Shown here: in pieces, positions 48,558-57,598 of the stretch
How the letters are laid out: each line of letters starts with the position of its first letter
Numbering within the stretch: the first letter of the stretch is position 1
Assembly (NCBI GenBank): GCA_963815495.1
Contig: CAWFGW010000029.1
Span: 62,001-126,000, forward strand
Direction: 5' to 3'
Source of the DNA: CAWFGW01 sp963815495
Lineage (GTDB): Bacteria; Bacteroidota; Bacteroidia; Cytophagales; JAAEPT01
Length of the DNA: 64,000 nt
Program-made: the position numbers and the translations under genes
Notes under the pieces: generated by a model
Seen by the model: the letters and a program-made list of their open reading frames with translations, nothing else
Databases searched by the model: none
What the model was told of the DNA's origin: nothing

Positions 48558-48896
48558 ATGGCAACTATACTTATAAGTTTAATGATACTAGCATCTTTTC
48601 TGTTAGTACTTTTTGTTTTAGCTCAAAACTCTAAAGGCGGCATTGGTGGTCAATTTGGAGGTGGAGGTGTTTCACAAATTGTTGGAGCGAAGAAAGGAGC
48701 TGACTTGTTAGAAAAATTAACTTGGGGATGTGCTATATTTATTATGGTAGGAAGCGTTTTAGCTAACGTGATGTACTCTGGTTCAGGTGAAGAAACGGTG
48801 GAAGACATCAACAGTAACATTGAAGTAGCAAAAAGTAAATCTGTACTTCCTAATGGATTAGAAAATGTTCCTACTTCAGAAGAAGAAGCAGAATAA
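48558..48896 (+). CDS. secG: Preprotein translocase subunit SecG
   Basis: 112 residues. Two membrane helices (SLMILASFLLVLFVLAQN and CAIFIMVGSVLANVMY) around the conserved loop NSKGGIGGQFGGGGVSQIVG identify SecG. It stimulates the SecYEG channel. The acidic C-tail (TSEEEAE) is unusual in length but common in this phylum. It ends the run miaB to secG and is followed by a bidirectional terminator. Confidence 0.93.
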   Translation: MATILISLMILASFLLVLFVLAQNSKGGIGGQFGGGGVSQIVGAKKGADLLEKLTWGCAIFIMVGSVLANVMYSGSGEETVEDINSNIEVAKSKSVLPNGLENVPTSEEEAE

Positions 48897-48914
48897 ATAA
48901 TATTAAAGCATCAT

Positions 48915-48951
48915 AAAAAAAGGGATTTAACTAAGTTAAATCCCTTTTTTT
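48915..48951. terminator. Bidirectional terminator after secG
   Basis: GGGATTTAAC-TAA-GTTAAATCCC with seven A before and seven T after, between convergent genes. Confidence 0.92.
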
Positions 48952-48973
48952 ATGTTCAATTATCTAGCTAAAC

Positions 48974-50764
48974 TTAGATAAAGTTCGGCTTATTCAATTT
49001 TTTATTAATTCTGTATGCAGCATTAATCTGACCTACGTGACTATACGCTTGAGGGAAATTACCCCACTGACTTCCAGTAGCAGCATCAACATCTTCACTT
49101 AATAAACCCACGTGATTTGCATAACGACTTAAATCTTCAAAATACAACATTGCCTCCTCTACTCTACCAACTTCAGCTAATGCTTCCACATACCAAAATC
49201 CGCAAATTAAGAATGTAGAACTTACTTCGCCAAAGTCATCTGCATGTAGGTATCGATAAAACAACCCACCATCGGCTTTTAATGCTTTTTCCATTTCTTT
49301 TAAATGGGACTTTGCCAATTCAGAAGATGGATCTAAATAACGCATGGAAATTAGTTGTAAACAACTCGCATCAAACCGGTCAGTACCAATTGCTTGAGAA
49401 TAATATTTATTATTAATATTACATTTTTCAATTTTAGCTACAGCCTCTTTTTGCAAACGTGTTGCTAGCTTAAACATTTCTTCATGCTTATGAAAACGAG
49501 CAATTTTTATAGCAGCGCTAGCCCCAGCCCAGTGAAACAAGAACGTATAACAGTGTTCCTGAGCTAAATTTCTAAACTCCCACAAACCTGCATCTTTTTC
49601 GTCCATGGTTTTATCAATCATCTTTAACGCATGCATAATCAATCGATCTGACTTCACTCGTTCAGAAGCTATAAAACGTTGGTCAATATATAGCGGTAAA
49701 AGTGTCACAATCACCTGTCCATAAACATCATTTTGGATATGGGTATAAGCATCATTACCAACACGAACAGGTTTGTTATTTCCTTCCTTGTAACCTGCTA
49801 AATCCATTTCAACCTCCGTCAGCTTCTTTTTACCGTCAATAGCATATAAAGGCTGAAAACGCCCCTCTTCATTAATTGTGGTGTTTTCTATGTAGTGAAA
49901 GTAATTATCTAATTCTTCAAAGTGACCAATGTGGTTAAATGCATTTAAAGTGTAATAGGTATCACGCATCCAACAGAAACGATAATCCCAGTTTCTACCA
50001 CTACCAGGATGCTCAGGAAGTGAGGTAGTACCAGCGGCTATGATAGCACCAGTATCTTCATATTGTTTGATTTTAAGTAGCAAACCTGAGCGTATAATCT
50101 CTTTTTGGTACATGTGTCCAATACTGGTACTTTTAGCCCAATTTCTCCAATATCGAATTGTTTTTCTCAAAAAGTCCTCTGCTGTTTCTTCGATAGGACC
50201 TTCCAATGGAACACCATATGTCAAAATAAGATATTTAGGTTCATTTAAAACAAATGCATCCTCATCCATCACATAGTTCAGTGGGATATTCGTGGAAAGG
50301 CGCACCTGCTTACCCAGCCCCATGTATCGAATATGACTACTGCCTTGATATACTTCTGGTTTTGTTTTACCGTAATCACCGACTGGATTACATGAAACCT
50401 TTATTCGTGGAGTGCCTTTTATTGGCTCAATTTTGCGAATCATCATCAAGGGTTTATAATACCTTGAATGCTGTTCAAATCGGGGTGCAAAATCTGTTAC
50501 CTTAAATGCCGAAGCTTCACTTCTAAACGTAGTTTCTAATACGTTAGTGTTTTCAATGTATTTTTGTTCTGTTTCGTAATAATCTGTATTTGGTATGATA
50601 GAAAAATTACCTCCCTTTTCTTCGTCAATTAAGCCTCCAAATATAAATGAACTATCAAATCGTGGCCAGCACATCCATTTAACTTCAGCTTTTGTGTTGA
50701 TATAACCCATAAAGGCACAGTTGCCAATAAGCCCCATATCATAGGTATGTCTTTTTCCTGTCAT
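48974..50764 (-). CDS. Glycoside hydrolase family 15 protein (glucoamylase/trehalase-like)
   Basis: 596 residues, cytoplasmic (no signal peptide). The N-terminal beta region opens YDMGLIGNCAFMGYINTKAEVKW, and the (alpha/alpha)6 barrel starts at SLPEHPGSGRNWDYRFCWMRD, with VRVGNDAYTHIQNDVYGQVI and QWGNFPQAYSHVGQINA. This layout is typical of GH15 enzymes that in bacteria hydrolyse trehalose or alpha-glucans. Substrate is not determined by sequence. No trehalose synthesis gene is adjacent. Confidence 0.9.
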   Translation of the reverse strand: MTGKRHTYDMGLIGNCAFMGYINTKAEVKWMCWPRFDSSFIFGGLIDEEKGGNFSIIPNTDYYETEQKYIENTNVLETTFRSEASAFKVTDFAPRFEQHSRYYKPLMMIRKIEPIKGTPRIKVSCNPVGDYGKTKPEVYQGSSHIRYMGLGKQVRLSTNIPLNYVMDEDAFVLNEPKYLILTYGVPLEGPIEETAEDFLRKTIRYWRNWAKSTSIGHMYQKEIIRSGLLLKIKQYEDTGAIIAAGTTSLPEHPGSGRNWDYRFCWMRDTYYTLNAFNHIGHFEELDNYFHYIENTTINEEGRFQPLYAIDGKKKLTEVEMDLAGYKEGNNKPVRVGNDAYTHIQNDVYGQVIVTLLPLYIDQRFIASERVKSDRLIMHALKMIDKTMDEKDAGLWEFRNLAQEHCYTFLFHWAGASAAIKIARFHKHEEMFKLATRLQKEAVAKIEKCNINNKYYSQAIGTDRFDASCLQLISMRYLDPSSELAKSHLKEMEKALKADGGLFYRYLHADDFGEVSSTFLICGFWYVEALAEVGRVEEAMLYFEDLSRYANHVGLLSEDVDAATGSQWGNFPQAYSHVGQINAAYRINKKLNKPNFI

Positions 50765-50938
50765 GTTACTTTGTATTATTTTTTAAATAAACCGTTAAAT
50801 TATTGTTTATTACTTCGTTTGCAAGTTTAAATGCCGAACAAGTTTATTTTTTTGATTTATACAACTTTAGTTGTCGAAAAAACGAATAAGAGAGAGCGAT
50901 TCAACAAGCTGTACTTTTCATTGATTAAAACATATTAT

Positions 50939-52876
50939 ATGATAAATAATAAACTCGTTTTCACCTATACCTTATTATTTGGGTTAGCTTCTATTACTTG
51001 CTCACAGCAAGTAAACCAAGGTGTATTGTATGCAAAATTAAAAACAGCTTATTCTGGTTTAAAACCCAAAGCCACATCTGAATTAAAAATTACTGAATCA
51101 CATTACCTAATTGATCAGTCAACGCTTCGAAGTAGAGGTACCGCACCATTAAAATCAGGTATGGAACGTATGATAAAAATAAAATATGCATCCAACCACT
51201 CCCCGCAGGAAGCTGCAAAAATATTGATGCAATCAGGAAAATATGAATACGTAGAACCAAGCCCCATATTTCAGCCCCATTATTATCCCAACGACACTTT
51301 TGCAAGTCCTTTGTTTGATGCGCCCTATAAAGGTCAATCACTACTTTTTACCCACAACTTTTGGGATGCTTGGGACATAGAAAAAGGTGATACAACTATT
51401 ATAATTGCTATTGTAGATGGAGGAATAAATTTCCAACATGAAGATTTGAAGAAAAATTTGAAACTAAATTATAATGATACCATCAATGGAATAAACGATG
51501 ACGGCAATACTTATTACGGTCTTGAACTTATTGATGATTATATGGGGTGGGATTTAGCTGACTGGGACAACGACCCCTCACAAACCAGTTACACACATGG
51601 TACAGAAGTAACAGGAGTAGCGAGTGCTACCCCTGACAATAAAGTTGGGCTGGCAGGAACTGGTTTTAACTGTAAGTATGTACATTATAAAATCGCATCC
51701 GATTCTACACCGGCACAATATACGGCAGGTTATGATGGTGCCTTAATGGCAGGACAAAACGGTGCCAGTGTCATCAACCTTTCTTGGGGATCTCCAAGCG
51801 AAAATGTTTTTAACAATATTGACTTAATTAATGATTTAATCGATTATTTGGTCTACGACCTTGATGCAGTGGTAGTTTCTTCTGCTGCCAACTCTGGACT
51901 AGAACAAGCCTGGTACCCGGCAGCAGCCAACTCTGCTATATCTGTCACAGGAATTCATCCAAATGACAAAAAACAAAATGGGAGCACCTATGATTACAGT
52001 GTGGACATAGCTGCTTCAGGATTTTATAATAAAACAACCCGGGGATTAACCAACAATGACTATTTGAATGCCAACGGGACTTCTTTAGCGGCACCTGTAG
52101 TCGCAGGGGCAGCAGCATTGGTACGGTCACGCTACCCGAATTTGTTAGCAATTCAAGTTAACCAATTGTTACGCGTTACAGGAGATATTATCGATACCTC
52201 TGCATTTAATACTCCGTACCGGTACAAAATGGGGAGAAAACTCAACCCATACCGTGCATTAACTGAAATCCCTTCTGCTTTCCGGTTAATTGATTATGAT
52301 TCTACTTTATCTGCTTCAACAAAAGGGGATGTAGTCAACCTTTCTATTGCTGTTCTAAACTATTTAGCCCCTTCAACCTCAAGTACAAAGGCACGATTAA
52401 TTAGTTTAACAGAATCTATTCTGGTATTGGATTCAATCATTCCGATTGGAAATGTAAACACATTTTCAAGCACTGCCCCGTTGGAAAATTTCTCTATTGG
52501 TATACCAGCATTCACGGATACACTCACCTTAGAATTTATGGTGGAATATACTGATGAGAACATGATTGACTATGAGTATATACAAGTTAAGCTTATACCA
52601 GATTTAGTAACCAATACAAGTGCATTAGCACTGGAAAATCAATTTACACTAAGTCCTAACCCTGCCTCCAGTTCGGTTAACATCCAATTCATTAACCCTA
52701 TTTATATTCAAAACTTTGGGTTGACCGATGCTTTGGGACGATCTGTTTTTTCAAATAATCTAAACAAAGAAACAAATCGTTTAGTTATTGACTTACCTGA
52801 ACTTAATTCGGGTATTTACTTTTTAACTTTAAAGACAAAAAACAATTACATTTCAGAAAAAATATTCATCAAATAA
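50939..52876 (+). CDS. Secreted subtilisin-like (S8) protease with T9SS domain
   Basis: About 645 residues from the ATG at 50939 (50831 is in frame but gives a poor leader; this one begins a signal peptide LVFTYTLLFGLASITC). A propeptide of about 110 residues is followed by the S8 domain with catalytic Asp in AIVDGGINFQHED, His in SYTHGTEVTGVASA and Ser in NGTSLAAPVVAGAAA. A beta-rich region and the sorting domain (FTLSPNPASSSVNI ... YISEKIFIK) end the protein. It should be exported by T9SS and degrade proteins outside the cell. cinA follows directly (stop TAA then ATG). Confidence 0.95.
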   Translation: MINNKLVFTYTLLFGLASITCSQQVNQGVLYAKLKTAYSGLKPKATSELKITESHYLIDQSTLRSRGTAPLKSGMERMIKIKYASNHSPQEAAKILMQSGKYEYVEPSPIFQPHYYPNDTFASPLFDAPYKGQSLLFTHNFWDAWDIEKGDTTIIIAIVDGGINFQHEDLKKNLKLNYNDTINGINDDGNTYYGLELIDDYMGWDLADWDNDPSQTSYTHGTEVTGVASATPDNKVGLAGTGFNCKYVHYKIASDSTPAQYTAGYDGALMAGQNGASVINLSWGSPSENVFNNIDLINDLIDYLVYDLDAVVVSSAANSGLEQAWYPAAANSAISVTGIHPNDKKQNGSTYDYSVDIAASGFYNKTTRGLTNNDYLNANGTSLAAPVVAGAAALVRSRYPNLLAIQVNQLLRVTGDIIDTSAFNTPYRYKMGRKLNPYRALTEIPSAFRLIDYDSTLSASTKGDVVNLSIAVLNYLAPSTSSTKARLISLTESILVLDSIIPIGNVNTFSSTAPLENFSIGIPAFTDTLTLEFMVEYTDENMIDYEYIQVKLIPDLVTNTSALALENQFTLSPNPASSSVNIQFINPIYIQNFGLTDALGRSVFSNNLNKETNRLVIDLPELNSGIYFLTLKTKNNYISEKIFIK

Positions 52877-54127
52877 ATGAAAAAAATACTCGCAGAGATC
52901 ATTTCTATTGGAGATGAACTGCTTAATGGGCAAACTATCAACACCAATGCCTCATGGATAGCTTTTGAATTAGATGCAATTGGAATACGAACAAATCGCA
53001 TCACAACTGTCAGCGACACAAAAGAAGCTATAAGCACCTCGTTAAAAAATGCGACTAAACGAGCTGACTTAATCGTTATTACAGGTGGCTTAGGCCCTAC
53101 AAAGGATGATATCACAAAAAAGACGATTTCAGATTTTTTTGGTAGTCCATTAGTTCGAAATAAAGAGCACCTCGAGGCATTAACTCGGTTCTTCTTTTCT
53201 AAAGGTCGCCCAATGAATGATCTCAACAAAGCTCAGGCGGATATTCCGCTATGTGCAACTCGCATTCCGAATGACAATGGTACCGCTCCCGGCATGTGGA
53301 TAGAACATGATGACACCATTTATATTTCGATGGCTGGTGTTCCTCGCGAAATGAAACATATGATGATGACCTATTTGCTACCAAAAATAGCTACACATTT
53401 TAACACCCCTATCATCAAACATTATTTTGCTCATGTAATTGGAATTGGTGAATCGGATTTATCCATTTTAATAGAAGACTGGGAAAACAACTTACCCACG
53501 AATATTAAACTTGCTTATTTACCTTCTTTAGGTTGGATAAAACTACGTTTAACAGTTGTTGGAGATAATATTACTGAAATAGACGAATCCATAGAAGCAG
53601 AAATGCAAAAACTGCGAGTATTGATTCCAACCTATTTATTTAGTGAAAAAAGAGAAACCATTGAAGAAACTGTTGGCCGTCTTTTAAAAGAAAGAAACCT
53701 GACCATCGGCACAGCAGAAAGCTGCACTGGTGGCTACATCGCTCATCAAATCACGCGTATACCTGGCTCTTCTTCTTACTTTAAAGGAAGTATCATTTCA
53801 TATAGCAACGAAGTGAAACAAAATGAATTAGGGGTTACATCATCTATACTAGAAAAGTATGGTGCTGTCAGTGAGCAAACCGTGCAACAAATGGCTGAAG
53901 GGCTAAGAAAAAAACTAAATGTTGATATTGCTATCGCCTGCAGTGGGATAGCTGGACCTGAGGGAGGTACAACAGAAAAACCTGTAGGGACTGTATGGAT
54001 TGCTTATGCAGATAACACTCAAACAATCACTAAATTACTTCGCTTAAGTACCGACCGATCCACCAACATCGAACTAACTTCCCTAGCAGCACTTAACCTA
54101 GTGAGGAAAACTTTGGCTTTCGCTTAA
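52877..54127 (+). CDS. cinA: CinA-family nicotinamide mononucleotide deamidase-related protein
   Basis: 416 residues: an N-terminal molybdopterin-binding-like domain (ISIGDELLNGQTINTN, ITGGLGPTKDDITKK) and the C-terminal CinA domain (GTAESCTGGYIAHQITRIPGSSSYFKG, AIACSGIAGPEGGT). The domains correspond to ADP-ribose pyrophosphatase and NMN deamidase activities. Its ATG directly abuts the TAA of the protease gene, so they share a transcript. Despite its name it is no proof of competence, but comEC is also in the window. Confidence 0.95.
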   Translation: MKKILAEIISIGDELLNGQTINTNASWIAFELDAIGIRTNRITTVSDTKEAISTSLKNATKRADLIVITGGLGPTKDDITKKTISDFFGSPLVRNKEHLEALTRFFFSKGRPMNDLNKAQADIPLCATRIPNDNGTAPGMWIEHDDTIYISMAGVPREMKHMMMTYLLPKIATHFNTPIIKHYFAHVIGIGESDLSILIEDWENNLPTNIKLAYLPSLGWIKLRLTVVGDNITEIDESIEAEMQKLRVLIPTYLFSEKRETIEETVGRLLKERNLTIGTAESCTGGYIAHQITRIPGSSSYFKGSIISYSNEVKQNELGVTSSILEKYGAVSEQTVQQMAEGLRKKLNVDIAIACSGIAGPEGGTTEKPVGTVWIAYADNTQTITKLLRLSTDRSTNIELTSLAALNLVRKTLAFA

Positions 54128-54205
54128 TTGGGTTCATTAGCAAATTTGATAACTTTGTTTTTGTATTCAGTTAAATTTAGCTGAAAATCTATTTACCTGT
54201 ATCAT

Positions 54206-55564
54206 ATGGCGATTGTTGATATTTTAATGCCTCGCATGGGGGAAAGTGTTTTCGAAGGAACCATTGTTAAATGGTTTAAAAAACCTGGAGACCATGTGGA
54301 TGATGAAGAAACGCTTTTAGAAGTAGCGACTGATAAAGTAGATACAGAATTACCTTCTCCTTTTGAAGGTGAATTAGTTGAACTGCTCTATAAGGAAGGT
54401 GATGTAGTACAAATTGGTGAGCCAATTGCACGTATTAAAACCCATAAAGAAGAAACCGTTTCTACCCCTGAGCCTGTTGTTACTGCACTTGAGCAAAAAG
54501 AAAACACGCCATCAAACCAATCTGTTGTTAGTAAAACACCGCAACCCGTTCATTATAACGAACCACCTAAAGATCGTTTTTATTCTCCTTTAGTACTTAA
54601 TATTGCACGTACGGAAAATATCGACTTAAAAACATTAGAATCCATTCCTGGTACAGGAAGCAATGGAAGAGTAACGAAAAATGATATTTTAAATTTCCTT
54701 TCTTCGAGAAAAACAAACGGACAATCTACCCAACCAGAGGTTTTAACTTCTGAAAAACCACAACAGAAAGATAGCTCCTCAGCCAATAATTCAGAAAATT
54801 TTTCAGAGAAAAAAGCTAAAAACCACATTCTCGCTACACGAAGCATCAGTGGTCAAGATGAAATCATTGAAATGGATCGCATGCGCAAAGTTATTGCTGA
54901 GCGCATGTTAGACTCTAAACGCATTTCTGCACATGTAACCTCGTTTGTTGAAGCGGATGTTACCAACGTAGTACAATGGAGAAACAAGTGGAAAAAGCAC
55001 TTTAATGAAAAAGAAGATACTATTCTGACTTATACCCCTATTTTTATTCACGCCATTATTAAAGCCATAAAAGATTACCCAATGATTAATGCGTCAGTGG
55101 TTGGTGATAATATTCATATCAAAAAAGACATTAATATAGGCTTAGCAGTAGCACTGCCTAGTGGTAATTTAGTAGTTCCTGTAATTAAATCAGCAGATCA
55201 ATTAAATATCATAGGACTGACAAAACAAGTAAACCATTTGGCCAAAAAAGCTAGAAACAACCAATTAAATGCTGACGATTTAAGTGGGGGTACTTATACC
55301 GTGTCGAACATGGGTTCATTTGGCAATGTGATGGGTACACCAATTATTGTACAACCACAAATAGCCATCATGGCTTTAGGCGCTGTTAGAAAAAAACCTG
55401 CTGTAATAGAAACTCCTGAAGGTGACACGATTGGAATACGCCACATGATGATGCTTTCACACACCTACGATCACCGCGTAGTGGATGGTTCTTTGGGTGG
55501 TATGTTTGTAAGAAGGGTGGCAGATAACCTGGAAAAATTTAGTCCTGACATGGACTTATTTTAG
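54206..55564 (+). CDS. 2-oxo acid dehydrogenase E2 subunit (dihydrolipoamide acyltransferase)
   Basis: 452 residues. A single lipoyl domain (Lys in EVATDKVDTELPSPFEG), a Pro/Ala-poor linker, the E3-binding domain (FYSPLVLNIARTENIDL, GRVTKNDILNFL) and the catalytic domain with HTYDHRVVDGSLGGMF (the HxxxDG motif). Pyruvate, 2-oxoglutarate and branched-chain complexes cannot be told apart with certainty; the features (LPRMGES-like start, ATDKVDTELPS) are most like branched-chain E2. E1 and E3 genes are not adjacent. Confidence 0.9.
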   Translation: MAIVDILMPRMGESVFEGTIVKWFKKPGDHVDDEETLLEVATDKVDTELPSPFEGELVELLYKEGDVVQIGEPIARIKTHKEETVSTPEPVVTALEQKENTPSNQSVVSKTPQPVHYNEPPKDRFYSPLVLNIARTENIDLKTLESIPGTGSNGRVTKNDILNFLSSRKTNGQSTQPEVLTSEKPQQKDSSSANNSENFSEKKAKNHILATRSISGQDEIIEMDRMRKVIAERMLDSKRISAHVTSFVEADVTNVVQWRNKWKKHFNEKEDTILTYTPIFIHAIIKAIKDYPMINASVVGDNIHIKKDINIGLAVALPSGNLVVPVIKSADQLNIIGLTKQVNHLAKKARNNQLNADDLSGGTYTVSNMGSFGNVMGTPIIVQPQIAIMALGAVRKKPAVIETPEGDTIGIRHMMMLSHTYDHRVVDGSLGGMFVRRVADNLEKFSPDMDLF

Positions 55565-55579
55565 TAGCCACCTAGTGGT

Positions 55580-56761
55580 ATGCAACTGAACTCATTCATA
55601 GAGCAGCTATTTTCTAAACCGCTAACTATATTATTTATCGTCTACTGCGGTGTGAGTTTTTACTTATATCAATCGCTAGGTATTAAGGTGGTCAATGATT
55701 CAGAACGTTACCTCACTTACGCAGACAATCTACAGACAGGTTTTTACTTTGATGCGCATAACTTTTGGTATTTCACCTATTCGTTATTGATCTATTGCAT
55801 TCAACTCTTTAGCAAAAATATTTTATGGATTATTGTAGCGCAATATCTCCTCTGTTTTTTATCTATTCTAGCTTTGTACAACACCTATTTATGCATATTC
55901 ACGGATAAAACGGGAGCTTTTATTACAGCCCTTATATATATTCTTTTTATCGAAACAATATCTTGGAACTCATACATTCTGTGTGAATCTCTTTTTTGTA
56001 GCCTCACTTGTTTTTCGTTTTACAGTCTAGCGAAAATGATAAATACTAACTATTCATTTCCAAGAGTCATATTCACAAGCTTTATAATTATTTTAACATT
56101 ACTCTCTAAACCTTCAGGGATTGCACTTATGGGAGCTATAGTCTTTACTTTCATTATATCAAAATGGCAATTAATCTATTCCTAAAAACTTAAAGTGGGC
56201 TTAGTCATCATCTTTCCTATTGCCTTTTTATTTTTGATTAATAAAATGCTTACGACTTTTATGTTGATTGAAAATTATCTTACAGGAGACATCATTTATG
56301 CGGCAAGTACGTTACCACACTTAACATCACACGATTGGTTGGTTATTTCACCACCTAACAATTTATTCATCCCTTCAATTAACCTTCCTCCTTTAATTCG
56401 CCTAACCTCATTTATCACCCATAATTTTTGGTTTTGGCTTCAATTATTTATCTCAAAAATCGCGTATTTCATTTTTCATATCCGTCCTTATTGGTCACTC
56501 AAGCATAATATTTATATTACATGTTTTTTAATCCCACTTTATTTTTTCTCTGGCTTATCCTTATTTAAATACAATCTCTCACGTATAATCAAAGTATTTT
56601 CCATTCTATATTTATTACTACATGTAATTATTGTCGGGGTTACTTCTGTAGACTGGGATGGTCGATTTTTAATGCCTGTAATTCCTCTCATTTTTATACT
56701 TAGGTATAGCTTCATTGCGAAAACATTTCCAATAACAGTAATCGCAATTATTAGAGTGTAG
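55580..56761 (+). pseudogene. Multispanning membrane protein, glycosyltransferase-like, with an in-frame stop
   Basis: Two ORFs (201 and 188 residues) lie in the same reading frame, separated by one TAA at 56183-56185 (the codon after WQLIYS). Joined, they give about 393 residues with roughly ten membrane helices. The N-terminus has VNDSERYLTYADNLQ, and the middle has LLSKPSGIALMG and SVDWDGRFLMPVIPLI, typical of dolichol-phosphate-mannose-like or PMT/ArnT-fold membrane glycosyltransferases. Family is uncertain. The stop may be a nonsense mutation or a sequence error. It starts 16 bp after the E2 gene. Confidence 0.65.
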
Positions 56762-56898
56762 ATTTACTTGACACACTTTTACCCCAATTATTTCCCCATA
56801 TTCATTTAAAAAAGTAAAAAATTACACTTGTATAGCGTAATTTTCAATTGGTATGATTTTAACAGCTAGAGAAAAGCATAACTAAATCAATAAATACC

Positions 56899-57222
56899 AT
56901 GAAAAAAATATTTGCAATTACATTAAGTTTAATCATGTTAACGATCTCTAGTTTTGCTTCCAATTCAATCGAAAGATTGAGTAGGAATGAAATTAAAAAT
57001 ATGACGCAAGAAGAAAGAGCTCTTCGAATCGAACAACTGGAGAACCGTGTCAATGAATTGCGAGAAAAGAACCTGAAAGAATTACACGGAAAAGAAAAAA
57101 GAGCCGTGAAATCTGAGTTAAGATATATCCAAAAGGAATTAAAAACGCAAGATGGTGGAGGTGGAATTTACTTATCTGTAACTGCCTTATTAGTCATTAT
57201 CTTATTGATTTTAATTCTTTAA
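56899..57222 (+). CDS. Small coiled-coil protein with signal peptide and C-terminal membrane helix
   Basis: 107 residues. A signal peptide (MKKIFAITLSLIMLTISSFA) precedes a charged coiled-coil (residues about 35-80, ALRIEQLENRVNELREKNLKE). A Gly cluster GGGG and the hydrophobic tail IYLSVTALLVIILLILIL close it. Small proteins of this design are common in Bacteroidota, with unknown role. Own terminator follows. Confidence 0.7.
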   Translation: MKKIFAITLSLIMLTISSFASNSIERLSRNEIKNMTQEERALRIEQLENRVNELREKNLKELHGKEKRAVKSELRYIQKELKTQDGGGGIYLSVTALLVIILLILIL

Positions 57223-57260
57223 AAATACTTTTTCCCTAAATAGTTTTGGTTAACTAAGGG

Positions 57261-57296
57261 AGGCTAGACAATAAATTGTCTAGCCTTATTTTTTTT
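57261..57296 (+). terminator. Strong terminator
   Basis: AGGCTAGACAAT-AA-ATTGTCTAGCCT, 12-bp perfect arms, then a T-rich tail with a run of eight T. The minus-strand DUF6728 gene stops within the tail. Confidence 0.92.
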
Positions 57297-57465
57297 ATAC
57301 ATGTTTATAGATATACCAACCCAGTGCTAATAAAAAAACAGTAATTGAAATTTTATTAATAACATGCATAGCTTTGAGGTTATAATCTCCTTTACCAGTT
57401 TGCTCTTTCTTTCCTCTAAAGTAATAACCAAAAAATTGGGCAAGTGCTGATTTTTTGTTTTCCAT
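57295..57465 (-). CDS. DUF6728-like small membrane protein
   Basis: 56 residues: MENKKSALAQFFGYYFRGKK, a basic segment with NLKAMHVINKISI, and a C-terminal helix ITVFLLALGWYIYKHV. The pattern (FFxYFFR, NxxAMHxINKISI, one helix) matches DUF6728 proteins known from this phylum. Function unknown. It lies between the coiled-coil gene terminator and ispG, on the ispG strand. Confidence 0.7.
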   Translation of the reverse strand: MENKKSALAQFFGYYFRGKKEQTGKGDYNLKAMHVINKISITVFLLALGWYIYKHV

Positions 57466-57521
57466 GGTTTTTAGTTATAAGTAATAAGCTGTTAGCCTTT
57501 AGTTTATCTCTTGATTTTATA

Positions 57522-57549
57522 TCTTGGTTCTTGGCTCTTGCATCTTGTC
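57522..57549. repeat. Four TCTTGNN heptad repeats
   Basis: TCTTG recurs exactly every 7 bp at 57522, 57529, 57536 and 57543, with a further TCTTG at 57509. It lies in the 133-bp gap between DUF6728 and ispG. Purpose unknown. Confidence 0.6.
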
Positions 57550-57598
57550 TCTCAAAACTTTTGTACTTCTATTTCAAAAGCTCTGTACTCCAACCTCA

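Noticed and set aside
56183..56185. Selenocysteine or pyrrolysine recoding at the in-frame stop
   Set aside because: The stop is TAA, which neither system uses, and no hairpin follows.
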